A DNA stretch of 49,106 bases from Actinomycetes bacterium (GTDB taxonomy: Bacteria > Actinomycetota > Actinomycetes > S36-B12 > GCA-2699445), in the NCBI GenBank assembly GCA_022599915.1, contig JAHZLH010000017.1:1-49106 (forward strand). Reading direction: 5' to 3'. The notes beneath the pieces were generated by a model, which was not told the origin of the DNA, made no database searches, and saw only the letters and a list, made by a program, of their open reading frames with translations. Both the position numbers and the translations under genes were made by a program. Shown piece after piece: positions 9,192 through 18,048 of the stretch (the first letter of the stretch is position 1; each line of letters begins with the position of its first letter).

Positions 9192-10391
9192 CTACTGAGC
9201 AGAGAGCCGCTGCCGCGCTGGACCCGCCAGCCGCTGATGGGCGTCGGTAAGCCACTGCGGGATCTGCGCTGCCAACGGCGAGCGTCTCACCGCTTTGCCG
9301 ATATCTAGTTGATCGACTGCGGCAGCGTTGGCACCGGGGAACCAATCACCACCGTTGCCTAGCAAGTTGTAACGCTCTCGGGCGTAATCGGTCATTCCGT
9401 AGGCAATCGCTAGTGCTCGCAGCCAGATAGTGGTGCGAATATTGACGTACCCGGGCGCCTCTTCCCATGTAGGAACTCCCTCGAAGAGTTCGGCCAGGCC
9501 ACCGGGACCAACAATCTCGGCTACGGCCTGCTCCAGCCTCGCTTCGATCTCGGGCAGACACTTCTGATAGTCGTTCAGATTCGCAACTGCCGTTGCAGCC
9601 AAATCAAAGTCGGAAGACCGCGCAGCGCCGAGGCTGAGGGTATGCACCTCCGGCCGAGCTAGGCAGAAGGCGGTGTTGAACATTAGCGGGTGCAGTGGCT
9701 GACACAGTTCCACGAGTTTCTCGGGTGGATCGTAGAGTCGCCCACCCTTATCGGCTGGGCTGATGATGAATACCCCAATATCCCGCTTGGTTGCTTCCAC
9801 GACCGCAGGCCAGTTGTATTGCCAAATGTAATACCAGTGCAGATTCACGTAATCGAACCCGCCATCTTCCTCATGCTGCAGCACGGTGGCAATTAGTTCC
9901 GGTGACCCGTGGGTCGAAAATCCGACGTGTCCAATCCTTCCTTCGGCCTGTAGCCGTCGAGCGATCTGCAAGCAGCCACCCGGCCGCACCGCCCACCAAA
10001 ACTTTTCGTAGGTATTGATTCCGTGTAGCGCGAGTAGATCAATTCGATCTACCTGCAGCCGTTTGAAGGACTCCGCTACTTGGGTTGCGAAGAGATCGGC
10101 ATCCGGAGAGGGCGCAATCTTGGTCTGAATGATGAGCCGTTCACGATCAAGATCGTGAAACAGCATCCCTAGTTGGCGCTCCGACGTCCCGTAGCCGCGG
10201 GCCGTTTCAATGTGGTTCATACCCAGTCCCAGTGCGGTCTGCACCACATCCGTGATCCGTCGTTGCGCGGCTGGTTCAATATCTTGACCAGTGTCCCGCC
10301 AGGATTGCTGATACCGCATGCCGCCAAGACTGAGCACCGGCATTTGTAGGTCGGTGCGACCAAATCTTCGCGTGATCATGGCAGCGGGCAA
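9192..10391 (-). CDS. Aldo/keto reductase family oxidoreductase
   Basis: A 399-aa NAD(P)H-dependent TIM-barrel reductase. The barrel occupies roughly residues 5-280: RRFGRTDLQMPVLSLGG opens it, and IETARGYGTSE carries the catalytic Tyr. The Lys is in IIQTKI and the His in LALHGIN. The position that is normally Asp (DTAxxYG) is Glu here. A C-terminal extension of about 110 residues follows; it has no 4Fe-4S cysteine cluster. The TTG at 10391 has GGTGAG eight bases upstream; the ATG at 10379 is the alternative. It starts four bases after the stop of the metallochaperone gene, so the two are an operon. The substrate is unknown. Confidence 0.86.
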   Translation of the reverse strand: MPAAMITRRFGRTDLQMPVLSLGGMRYQQSWRDTGQDIEPAAQRRITDVVQTALGLGMNHIETARGYGTSERQLGMLFHDLDRERLIIQTKIAPSPDADLFATQVAESFKRLQVDRIDLLALHGINTYEKFWWAVRPGGCLQIARRLQAEGRIGHVGFSTHGSPELIATVLQHEEDGGFDYVNLHWYYIWQYNWPAVVEATKRDIGVFIISPADKGGRLYDPPEKLVELCQPLHPLMFNTAFCLARPEVHTLSLGAARSSDFDLAATAVANLNDYQKCLPEIEARLEQAVAEIVGPGGLAELFEGVPTWEEAPGYVNIRTTIWLRALAIAYGMTDYARERYNLLGNGGDWFPGANAAAVDQLDIGKAVRRSPLAAQIPQWLTDAHQRLAGPARQRLSAQ

Positions 10392-10395
10392 ATCG

Positions 10396-10608
10396 CTAAC
10401 TCACCACTGAGTAGCCGGCCGCTGCGACTGCGCGTTCCATGGACCCCCAGTCCACATCCTGTCGGACGGAAACGACGACCCGGGACGGCTGATTTTCGCC
10501 AAGGGTTACCGACACATCGTCAACCTCAGGCAACTTCTGCAACTCTGCTGTCACGGCGGCAACACAGTGCCCGCAAGTCATGCCCGCGACTGATAGGTCG
10601 TACTCCAT
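10396..10608 (-). CDS. Heavy-metal-associated (HMA) domain protein, CopZ-like
   Basis: A 70-aa single-domain protein with the metal-binding loop GMTCGHC at residues 9-15, followed by the beta-alpha-beta pattern of copper chaperones and the C-terminal AAAGYSV strand. Proteins of this type carry Cu(I) to P-type ATPases or regulators. No CopA or CsoR gene lies nearby; instead an aldo/keto reductase gene follows immediately. An AGGTG-like site precedes the ATG. Metal specificity cannot be read from the sequence alone, since Zn and Cd carriers share the motif. Confidence 0.88.
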   Translation of the reverse strand: MEYDLSVAGMTCGHCVAAVTAELQKLPEVDDVSVTLGENQPSRVVVSVRQDVDWGSMERAVAAAGYSVVS

Positions 10609-10711
10609 GACACCTCCCGGTGGCTCTGTACCTCGACACTACCGGGGTAGAGAGAAAATGCGCGGTCAAGCAGTATCGAGCCCGATCTACTAATTGCGGA
10701 TAGCCTGAGGT

Positions 10712-11479
10712 ATGGCCTTGCCGGACGCGGCAGAACAACGGACTGCCGACCTCATCCATGCAGCCCACAGCATCTTCATTCTCGCCGGGGCGGGAATGTC
10801 GACTGAGTCTGGCATCCAAGACTTCCGCGGGCCGAATGGGATCTGGCGCACCAACCCAGCAGCCCAACGAATCTTTGACATTGATGCCTACGTTGCCGAA
10901 CCGGAGGTCCGCCTCGCTGCCTGGCAGATGCGGTGCAGCAGTCCAATCTTGACGGCAGAACCAAATGACGGCCATCGGGCGTTGGCATCGTTGGCAGACT
11001 CGGGCCGGCAAACTCTGATCGCCACGCAGAACATCGATGGCCTACAGCAGCGTGCTGGTAGTCAGCACGTGCTGGAGCTACATGGCACCTTCTGGTCATC
11101 GATCTGCCTGGACTGCAGCGACGTCCAGCCAATCCGCGAAACTCTCCATCGATTTTCGGCCGGCGAAAGCGATCCCCACTGCCTCGGGTGCGATGGCCTA
11201 CTGCGCACCAACACCATCGCTTTCGGGCAGCAACTTAATCCGGACGTACTGGCTGCCGCCCAGGCTGCAGCAATGAACTGCGATCTGGCATTAGCTATCG
11301 GTACCTCGCTGGCCGTCTTCCCGGCAGCTGGACTGTGTGACATCGCCCTGGGGCGAGGCAAGCCGCTGGTGATCTGCAACGGCGAGCCCACCACCTATGA
11401 CACCTCGGCTACCGAGGTGCTGCGTGGACCCATCGGCGAAGTACTTCCTCGCGTCATCACCACAGCGGTATCCGGCTAG
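10712..11479 (+). CDS. cobB: NAD-dependent protein deacylase, sirtuin family (Sir2/CobB)
   Basis: A cytoplasmic 255-aa sirtuin that removes acyl groups from lysines while cleaving NAD. The Rossmann signature GAGMSTESGIQDFRG is at residues 26-40, TQNIDGL at 105-111, and the catalytic His124 lies in LELHG. A zinc module is formed by Cys132/Cys135 and Cys157/Cys160. At the place where E. coli CobB has a Tyr-x-x-Arg acyl-specificity pair, this protein has Trp71-x-x-Arg74, so preference for succinyl groups is uncertain. The stop overlaps the stop region of the convergent YihY gene by four bases. Confidence 0.92.
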   Translation: MALPDAAEQRTADLIHAAHSIFILAGAGMSTESGIQDFRGPNGIWRTNPAAQRIFDIDAYVAEPEVRLAAWQMRCSSPILTAEPNDGHRALASLADSGRQTLIATQNIDGLQQRAGSQHVLELHGTFWSSICLDCSDVQPIRETLHRFSAGESDPHCLGCDGLLRTNTIAFGQQLNPDVLAAAQAAAMNCDLALAIGTSLAVFPAAGLCDIALGRGKPLVICNGEPTTYDTSATEVLRGPIGEVLPRVITTAVSG

Positions 11480-12714
11480 CGATCTAGCGAGTCCTCCACC
11501 CGATCACCTCGGTCATCAGTGGAAGGGTCTTGTTGATCTATGACCCGGGTGTGTTGGGCATCGGTATGGGCAGCGGCTTCAGGCTGCACAACCTCGGTGC
11601 GCTGATTACCCGTCTGGTTTTCTTGGCTACCGGTTCCGGACAGGGCGATCGTCGGATGTTGACCAGCCTCAGCGCTCTCACCGGGTTCCCCCACTTCGGT
11701 CACCTGGACCGACTCTGCGACGACTTTTGTTTGTTGCTCCGGCGGCGATGAATCCGTTGTCTGTTCGGGGTTCGCCGAATCCGCTGTCACGGGGACCATG
11801 GCACGGAAGCTCGCCATCGCCGCGGTGAGCGACGCAACGAAAAAGAAGACCAGCCACTGCAGATAGATAACGAACAAGATCGCCACCGGCAGCGCGAAAG
11901 CACCGTATTGCGGGCGATCGAGCGCCCACTGCGCAATGAAGGTCATGACAAAACGCATCACCTCCATTACGACGGCACCGACCAGCGCGCCCCGGTGCAC
12001 CGACTTCGGATCGGGCCGAATGCCACCGAGTCGCGAAAGTACGAGGCGAAATAGCAGATAGTTGATCGACAATGCGACGGAGACACCGCTGATTAAGACC
12101 ACTGCGGGTACCCAGGTAGCCCCAGCTAGCCCTAAGAATTCTCGGATATTGCTTCCGAAGAACCCGATCACGGCTGTCGGGATAAACGCCATCAGCGTTA
12201 GCGGCAGCAGCAACAACAACCAGCCCACTTGCCGAAGCTTTTTCAGCGCGAAGTTTCGTGGATCCGTAGGCGCGCCGTAGACGATGTGCAGCCCCCCGGA
12301 CATGGCATTAATGGTTCCAGTTCCGGAATACAGCAGCACCAAGAGGCTAATGAGCGAGGCACCCTGCCCCCAAGCAGCGATCGTGTCCAGATCGATGCCA
12401 TTCGTTCCAATGAAGTCAGGAAAGATTTGCCCCAACTGATCTAGCGCCTTTGTCAGCAACGGCTCGAGTCGATGAGCGCCGAACCGGGCGGCTAGGCCAA
12501 AACCCAAAAAGATCGCCGATAAGATTCCCAGGAATAGGTAGTAGGTGGACCCGCCGGCTAGCAACGTCGAGTGGGAGCCGCCAAAGCGCAAAATCGCAAG
12601 ATATATCACCGCACCCAGCCGAGTCCGGCGCTCGACCGCTCGGACTTTATCGATCTGCGGCTTTGCCGGCGGATCAATATTGGTCCCCGGGATTGGCGTT
12701 TGCGACTCGGCCAT
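11476..12714 (-). CDS. YihY/BrkB family membrane protein
   Basis: A 412-aa inner-membrane protein with a cytoplasmic N-terminus of about 35 residues, then six hydrophobic segments between residues 40 and 290. These include the family features LLAGGSTYYLFLGILSAIF near the first span and the LGGIRPDPKSVHRGALVGAV loop. The last 110 residues are a hydrophilic, Glu/Gln/Ser/Thr-rich tail that looks disordered. The family was once called ribonuclease BN by error; its real function is not settled. The start ATG at 12714 is supported by the reading of the N-terminus, without a strong ribosome-binding site. Convergent with the sirtuin gene. Confidence 0.88.
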   Translation of the reverse strand: MAESQTPIPGTNIDPPAKPQIDKVRAVERRTRLGAVIYLAILRFGGSHSTLLAGGSTYYLFLGILSAIFLGFGLAARFGAHRLEPLLTKALDQLGQIFPDFIGTNGIDLDTIAAWGQGASLISLLVLLYSGTGTINAMSGGLHIVYGAPTDPRNFALKKLRQVGWLLLLLPLTLMAFIPTAVIGFFGSNIREFLGLAGATWVPAVVLISGVSVALSINYLLFRLVLSRLGGIRPDPKSVHRGALVGAVVMEVMRFVMTFIAQWALDRPQYGAFALPVAILFVIYLQWLVFFFVASLTAAMASFRAMVPVTADSANPEQTTDSSPPEQQTKVVAESVQVTEVGEPGESAEAGQHPTIALSGTGSQENQTGNQRTEVVQPEAAAHTDAQHTRVIDQQDPSTDDRGDRVEDSLDR

Positions 12715-12791
12715 CCAGCTACCTCACGGATAGTGCAAACGGGTTCTCGGTGGGCGCGGGTGCGTCACGATCCGTTCCATATCGTCGGGGT

Positions 12792-12932
12792 CTAGACCGG
12801 CGCCGGGCCGCCAGCTGCGCCGCACGAGCATCGATCCTGCTCTCCGATACCCGCTAGCGCCTGCTCAATGTGTAGCCCACAGCCGGAGTAACTGATCTTG
12901 CCGCAACGGGGGCAGGTGGCTGGGCTGCACAT
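12792..12932 (-). CDS. Small Cys-rich (zinc-ribbon-like) protein, 46 aa
   Basis: The protein opens MCSPATCPRCGKISYSGCG and contains seven cysteines and one histidine in 46 residues, arranged C-x4-C-x2-C-x7-C and later C-x-C. This suggests a bound zinc or other metal. Very similar short proteins occur widely in actinobacteria as unnamed products (from memory). The ATG at 12932 is selected because AGAGGAGA lies six bases upstream; the longer open frame up to 13064 overlaps the SulP coding end and reads as noise. It lies 70 bases downstream of the SulP stop on the same strand. Confidence 0.75.
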   Translation of the reverse strand: MCSPATCPRCGKISYSGCGLHIEQALAGIGEQDRCSCGAAGGPAPV

Positions 12933-13002
12933 GAAAGGTCTCCTCTGCAGATAGCCCGGTCTGGACATTGACATTCTACCGCTAGATAGCGCGGCAGCGG
13001 AT

Positions 13003-14697
13003 TCATTCATCTTCCGCGTAGAAAGCGTCAACCAACGAGGGCAAGGTCGGGTACATCCGATCACGGCCGATTCGATCTGCCAGGCCAGCCCGATCCAGTT
13101 GCTCGACGAGTTCCCGCTTTGCTCGTACCAGACAGAACAGCAGTCCTTCCTGCTCGGTTTGTCGCAACAGTCGGTCGATCGCAGTTACCGCGGTGGCGTC
13201 GATATCAACGATCGCTTCGCAGTTAAGCGCAAACCAGCGCAGACCCGGTTGCCGTTCCTCGATGAGTCGATCCGCTTGGGCGAGAAAATCGGAGGAATTC
13301 GCGAAGAATACTGGGCTGTCGTAACGATAGATAAGAAGTCCTGATACCTCACGAGCATCATCGAAATCCCCGATGTCATGCATTCCGGCAAGATCTGGTA
13401 CCAAGCCCAACGCCGCGCTGTGTGGCCGAGCCGCTCGAGCAGCCATAGCGATCACGGACAAACCTACGGCAATCAAGACGCCGTACAAGATCCCGACGAT
13501 GAGTACCGACACCAGTGTGACTATGGCCAACACGAACTCAACTCGATCGAACTGCCACAGCAACGCGAAGCCAGAAACATCAATCAACTGCAGCGCCGCA
13601 TAGATAACTAGTGCCGCCAAGCCAGCCCGGGGGATAGAGGACAGCAATGGCCCGGCCACCAGCAGGACCGCAACCAAAGCGATCGCTACGACAAAGGAGT
13701 AGGCCTGTGATCGAGCACCGCTTGCCTGGGCCAAGGCAGTCCGGCTACCACTGCTGGAGACTGGCATCCCCTGCAAGAGGCCAGCGCCAAGATTTCCGAC
13801 CGACATTGCGCGCAGTTCGGCGTTGGGATCCGGCCGTGAGTCGTCTCGCTCCTGAAACGCCCGCCCAGTTAGGGCAACATCGGTAAACCCGACCAGCAGC
13901 ACACCCAGACCGCCGACCAGCAGAACCGCTGCATCCTCCAGTGAAATCGCGGGCACCTGCGGCAGCGGTACTCCTTGTGGCACAGCACCCACGACCGTCA
14001 GTTCACCGCCGCCGGCGTTGTATACCCAGGTGAAGAGCGAACCAGCGACAACGACGAGCAGTGGACCGGGCCATTTCGGCAGATAGCGCGCCAACGGAAA
14101 GAGTGCCGCCAACATGACCCCACCCACAAGCGCGGTTGGTAGATCGATCTCACCCGAGCCGACCGCCTGAAGCACCTCACCCAGATGGGGCAGCACGTCC
14201 TCGGCAGTGGTATTGATTCCCAATAGTTGATCAATCTGACCCTCAATCATCAGCATCCCGATGCCGGCCATGTAGCCGAGCATGACCGGATGAGAGAGCA
14301 GGTCACCGAGGAATCCCAGTCTCAACAGACTGGCAGCGACACCGACCACCCCGACAATCAGTGCCAGCCCAGCAACCAGCACCGCGTAGCGGCTGGGATC
14401 GCCTAGCGCCAGCGGGCCAACTACCGCTGCTGTCATCAGGGCAACGCTGGACTCAGGTCCCAGACTCAACAACCGAGAAGTACCCAACAGCGGGTAGATC
14501 AACAACGCTGGCAATGCCGCCCATAGCCCAACGATCGGCGGCAGACCCGCGACTGTGGCGTAGGCCATGACTTGTGGCACTAGGTATGCCGCGACTGTCA
14601 GCCCAGCGATAACGCTGACTGGCGTCCACGGTCGCAGATCTTGCTGCAACCCGGGCAGCAGTCGAGTCAGCGTCACGCCTCGCGCCGTCTTACCCAC
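13003..14697 (-). CDS. SulP family anion transporter with STAS domain
   Basis: A 564-aa member of the SLC26/SulP family. About eleven to twelve membrane spans cover residues 25-420, including the first-span signature PVSVIAGLTVAAYLVPQVMAYA and the SLGPESSVALM segment. A cytoplasmic STAS domain follows at about 440-555 (SPVFFANSSDF to LVEQLDRAGL). Substrates in the family include sulfate, bicarbonate, and C4-dicarboxylates; none can be assigned here. The start is a GTG at 14697. The cysK-cysE genes that would use sulfur are 20 kb away, so the location gives no direct hint of sulfate uptake. Confidence 0.9.
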   Translation of the reverse strand: MGKTARGVTLTRLLPGLQQDLRPWTPVSVIAGLTVAAYLVPQVMAYATVAGLPPIVGLWAALPALLIYPLLGTSRLLSLGPESSVALMTAAVVGPLALGDPSRYAVLVAGLALIVGVVGVAASLLRLGFLGDLLSHPVMLGYMAGIGMLMIEGQIDQLLGINTTAEDVLPHLGEVLQAVGSGEIDLPTALVGGVMLAALFPLARYLPKWPGPLLVVVAGSLFTWVYNAGGGELTVVGAVPQGVPLPQVPAISLEDAAVLLVGGLGVLLVGFTDVALTGRAFQERDDSRPDPNAELRAMSVGNLGAGLLQGMPVSSSGSRTALAQASGARSQAYSFVVAIALVAVLLVAGPLLSSIPRAGLAALVIYAALQLIDVSGFALLWQFDRVEFVLAIVTLVSVLIVGILYGVLIAVGLSVIAMAARAARPHSAALGLVPDLAGMHDIGDFDDAREVSGLLIYRYDSPVFFANSSDFLAQADRLIEERQPGLRWFALNCEAIVDIDATAVTAIDRLLRQTEQEGLLFCLVRAKRELVEQLDRAGLADRIGRDRMYPTLPSLVDAFYAEDE

Positions 14698-14750
14698 AGG
14701 TTTAGCGTGGCACAGTCAGCGGCAGCGAGGCTGCCAGCCAGCACGAGAAG

Positions 14751-14930
14751 TTAGGAGCGAGCCTCGACTGAGTTCTGCCGCTGCACCTGCTCGTGATCAC
14801 TCAACAACACTCCAGCGGACGCAGTGCCGTTGGGATATTGATCGTCCAGTGGCGTCATAGCCATCGAGGACGTGGCGAAACCCACGGCGAATACCGCAGC
14901 CCCTAGGCCAATAATGATTTTCTCACTCAC
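14751..14930 (-). CDS. Small predicted exported or membrane-anchored protein, 59 aa
   Basis: An unlisted short frame begins GTG at 14930 and reads MSEKIIIGLGAAVFAVGFAT, a lysine followed by a hydrophobic stretch, then a signal-peptidase-like SSMAM. A hydrophilic C-terminus with DDQYPNG and a Gln/Arg/Glu-rich end follows, with a TAA stop at 14751. A GGGGTG element three to eight bases before the start is a weak ribosome-binding site. The composition is typical of a real small secreted protein, but no homologue is recognised. The neighbouring stretches 14698-14750 and 14931-15184 show no other gene. Confidence 0.5.
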   Translation of the reverse strand: MSEKIIIGLGAAVFAVGFATSSMAMTPLDDQYPNGTASAGVLLSDHEQVQRQNSVEARS

Positions 14931-15184
14931 GTTTCACCCCGTCTTGTTGATTGGCACCTAGTCATACTGTCTTCACTGTTCCCGAGACCGATCTCGACTA
15001 ATCAGTGATCAGCTGTGATTCACCTCACCCAAGCCGACTCTTGAGCGGGCCCAATCGCGAGTGAGCCCTGCAGCACCCACCGGGTGGTGACATATCTCAT
15101 TCCAGGCCGCAGAATGGGGCTACCCGACTCGTTACGGCGCCAAGGCGCTCGATCGATGTCGTCTCTGTGGAAGGATGCGATCCT

Positions 15185-16099
15185 ATGACCGCAACAGCAC
15201 GCGCCATCATCTTCGGCGCCATCGGTTCGCTTTTCCTCGCTGGACTGCCACTGATCGCCGCGGTAGGACCTGCAGGTGGTAGCCAGCAGGGGCCACAGGT
15301 AATCAATGGCTCCAACGCCGCAGCCGGAGCTTGGCCGGCGATGGCTGCCATCGGCTACCGCGGGGAGAGCGCCAAGCGCGGCACTTTCTGTGGCGGCACC
15401 TTAGTGGCCGAGGGCTGGGTACTCACAGCCGCCCACTGCCTGTCCGGGCTCAAGGCGAAGGGAGTCGTCGTCCGGGTCGGAATCACCTCGCTCAAGAACG
15501 CCAGTGATACCGAGATTCGGGTCGCAAAGATCTACACGAAGAAGTACAAGCCTCGAAAAGACATCAACGACATAGCCCTGCTGAAGCTCAAGCAGGTCTC
15601 CGACAAGACGCCTATGGGCCTGGCCACCGCCGCCATGTACGTGGCTAACGCGCCGGCCGCGGTCATTGGCTGGGGGGCCACCAAACCGAACGGCAGAAAA
15701 TACCCGAGCAAGTTGCAGCAGGGCACGGTGGAAATCACGCCAGATGCTCGCTGCGAAAAGATGTGGCGAGAGGCGAACACCAAGAAACAAGTATGTGCCG
15801 GCATCGGGGGTGCCAACTCGGTGGACACCTGCGCCGGCGATAGCGGCGGACCGCTGATCCTCGCCGACGCAGCGGGCGTGCCGCAGGTAGCAGGGATTGT
15901 GAGTTACGGGCCCCAACCCTGCGCAAATCCCCGGCGTCGGGCCGTCTATACCAAAACCTCGCACTACGCAGGATGGATCGAATCCACAATCGGCGGACCG
16001 CCGGGACCAGCCCCCACCCCCACCCCCACCCCCACCCCAACGGACTCCGGCGCCACGACACCCTCCCCGGTGACTTCCGCACCGGCACCCGCCGGATAG
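15185..16099 (+). CDS. Secreted trypsin-like serine protease (S1 family)
   Basis: A 304-aa exported chymotrypsin-fold protease. A signal sequence covers residues 1-30. The mature N-terminus is VINGSNAAAGAWP (39-51), the equivalent of the IVGG activation site. The triad is His84 in LTAAHC, Asp129 in INDIALL and Ser220 in GDSGGP. Asp214, six residues before the nucleophile, predicts cleavage after Lys/Arg. Three cysteine pairs fit the family. The last 35 residues are a Pro-Thr repeat tail of the kind used as a wall-spanning linker, without a sorting signal. The ATG at 15185 is preferred since GGAAGGA lies about ten bases upstream; the GTG at 15167 would overlap that site. Confidence 0.92.
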   Translation: MTATARAIIFGAIGSLFLAGLPLIAAVGPAGGSQQGPQVINGSNAAAGAWPAMAAIGYRGESAKRGTFCGGTLVAEGWVLTAAHCLSGLKAKGVVVRVGITSLKNASDTEIRVAKIYTKKYKPRKDINDIALLKLKQVSDKTPMGLATAAMYVANAPAAVIGWGATKPNGRKYPSKLQQGTVEITPDARCEKMWREANTKKQVCAGIGGANSVDTCAGDSGGPLILADAAGVPQVAGIVSYGPQPCANPRRRAVYTKTSHYAGWIESTIGGPPGPAPTPTPTPTPTDSGATTPSPVTSAPAPAG

Positions 16100-16188
16100 C
16101 GCCAGCCAGCAGATGACCAGTCGGCGAGGTGCCGCTGACCGTGGCACGACTGCGGTGCACCATGCCGTGATCACAACCTGAGGTATAT

Positions 16189-18027
16189 GTGAAAGCTTCC
16201 CCCTACCTCGTTGCCGAGGACCTCGCTCTCCGTCGGGGCACCCGAATGGTGCTGGATGGCATTTCTGTTGGCGTGCATCCCGGGGATCGAATCGGAGTTG
16301 TTGGCGCCAACGGGAGCGGAAAGACCACCCTGCTGTCGGCACTAGCTGGCGGGGAAACTGATTCTGGTCGGGTATCCATGTCGGGTGACTCGCGCGTTGT
16401 GATGGTTGGTCAACATGACCGATTGCCAGGGGCAACTGTTCGTGCGGCGATCGTAGGTGATCGTTCCGATCATGAGTGGGCTTCTGATCCGAATACTCGA
16501 TCGGTATTGACCGGGCTGCTCGGCGGGGTCACCGCACCGCTACTATCCGCCGGACTTGATTCGGCGACCGATGGCCTATCCGGTGGTGAATCTCGTAGGG
16601 TCGCGCTGGCCGCGGCCTTAATTAGACCGTGGGATGTGCTGCTGCTGGACGAACCGACGAATCACCTTGATGTGGAAGCAGTGGGTTGGCTGGCGCAGTA
16701 CCTGAACTCCGTCCCGCGTGGCCGTCGGGCAGTCATCCTGGTGACGCATGACCGATGGCTGCTCGACGAGGTAACCACTCAGACCTGGGAGATGGTTTCC
16801 GGTGACATCGCCAACTACCAAGGCGGCTACGCCGCATACGTTTTGGCCAAAGCAGAGCGACGACAACAACAGCAGGCCGCGGAAAGTAAGCGTCGCAATC
16901 TGGCGCACAAGGAGCTGGCATGGCTGCGTCGCGGTGCGCCCGCTCGCACCGCCAAGCCAAAATTCCGGATTGACGCCGCCGAGGCACTGATCGCCGATGA
17001 GCCACCGCCTAGAGATTCCCTCACCCTGCATCGGATCGCTAGTGCCCGACTCGGCAAGACGGTCATTGACGTCGAACATATGACACTTCGCCCTAGAGCT
17101 GATCTTGCCCCGGTGCTGGAAGATGTGACTTGGAACCTGGGACCGGGACAACGCATCGGACTGCTGGGACCCAACGGCGCCGGCAAGACAACATTGTTGC
17201 GTCTGCTCTTGGGCGAACAGCCGCCTCCTACCGAAGGATTCGTCCGGCGCGGAAAAACAGTTGCTGCCGCCATGGTCGACCAGCGACTAAGTGAACTAGA
17301 TCCAGACGACCGGGTAGGTACCTGGCTCAAGCGAACTGCTGAGCGTGCAGTCGTGACCACCGGACAGGAACTGAGCAGCAGCCAATTACTGGAGTCGTTC
17401 GGGTTCACCGGAGATGCGGCCTGGAAGCGACTCGGGGATCTGTCCGGGGGCGAGCGGCGTCGCCTGCAAGTGCTGCAGGTGTTGCTGGCTGGACCCAACC
17501 TGCTGTTGCTCGACGAGCCGACCAACGACCTAGATATCGAGACGCTGAACGTGCTGGAAGACCTACTCGACGAGTGGCCCGGCTCCCTTGTGGTGGTCTC
17601 GCATGATCGCTACTTCCTTGAGCGAGTCTGCGATGACATCTACGTGATGACCGGCGATCAAAAAATCCGTCACGCTCCCGGTGGCGTGGCCGAATACCTC
17701 GATCTGAGGCGGGAGATACTGGCGGAGAAGGACACGACGAGAAGCCTGGCGTCAGCCACTCAAGCCCAGTCGGCACCGACCGGGCCACCGCAGCGACCAG
17801 CACCTGGGTCAGCGAAAGAGCGAGAGTTGCGCAAGTCGCTGTCGCGTGTTGAGCGGCAGCTGCAACGCAACGAAACCGAGCAGCAACGGCTGCACAGCGA
17901 ACTCGCGGCCGCGGCCACCGACCCCGAACAACTGCTGGCACTTACCGCCAACCTACGAGAACAAGAGCAACTGCAGTCAGACCTCGAGGACGAGTGGTTG
18001 ATGATTTCCGAGCAGGTGGACGGCTAG
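16189..18027 (+). CDS. ABC-F family ATPase (Uup/EttA-type)
   Basis: A 612-aa soluble protein with two ABC domains and no membrane part. Domain 1 has Walker A GANGSGKTT near residue 44, signature LSGGE near 130, and Walker B LLLDEPTNHLD. Domain 2 has GPNGAGKTT near 328, LSGGE near 420 and LLLDEPTNDLD. The interdomain linker (about 205-270) is charged, and the C-terminus (550-612) is a coiled coil as in Uup. ABC-F proteins act on ribosomes to rescue or regulate translation, and some confer antibiotic resistance. Nothing here points to a resistance role. The start is a GTG. It converges with the DUF2207 gene across 21 bases. Confidence 0.9.
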   Translation: MKASPYLVAEDLALRRGTRMVLDGISVGVHPGDRIGVVGANGSGKTTLLSALAGGETDSGRVSMSGDSRVVMVGQHDRLPGATVRAAIVGDRSDHEWASDPNTRSVLTGLLGGVTAPLLSAGLDSATDGLSGGESRRVALAAALIRPWDVLLLDEPTNHLDVEAVGWLAQYLNSVPRGRRAVILVTHDRWLLDEVTTQTWEMVSGDIANYQGGYAAYVLAKAERRQQQQAAESKRRNLAHKELAWLRRGAPARTAKPKFRIDAAEALIADEPPPRDSLTLHRIASARLGKTVIDVEHMTLRPRADLAPVLEDVTWNLGPGQRIGLLGPNGAGKTTLLRLLLGEQPPPTEGFVRRGKTVAAAMVDQRLSELDPDDRVGTWLKRTAERAVVTTGQELSSSQLLESFGFTGDAAWKRLGDLSGGERRRLQVLQVLLAGPNLLLLDEPTNDLDIETLNVLEDLLDEWPGSLVVVSHDRYFLERVCDDIYVMTGDQKIRHAPGGVAEYLDLRREILAEKDTTRSLASATQAQSAPTGPPQRPAPGSAKERELRKSLSRVERQLQRNETEQQRLHSELAAAATDPEQLLALTANLREQEQLQSDLEDEWLMISEQVDG

Positions 18028-18048
18028 CCGATACTGTCCAATCGACAG

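Noticed and set aside
16005-16040. C/A-rich short repeat
   Set aside because: It encodes the Pro-Thr linker of the protease and needs no other explanation.
15401-16435. A 344-aa open frame on the minus strand opposite the trypsin-like protease
   Set aside because: It is antisense to a protease with all catalytic residues; its composition (Arg, Gly and Cys rich) is that of a shadow frame.
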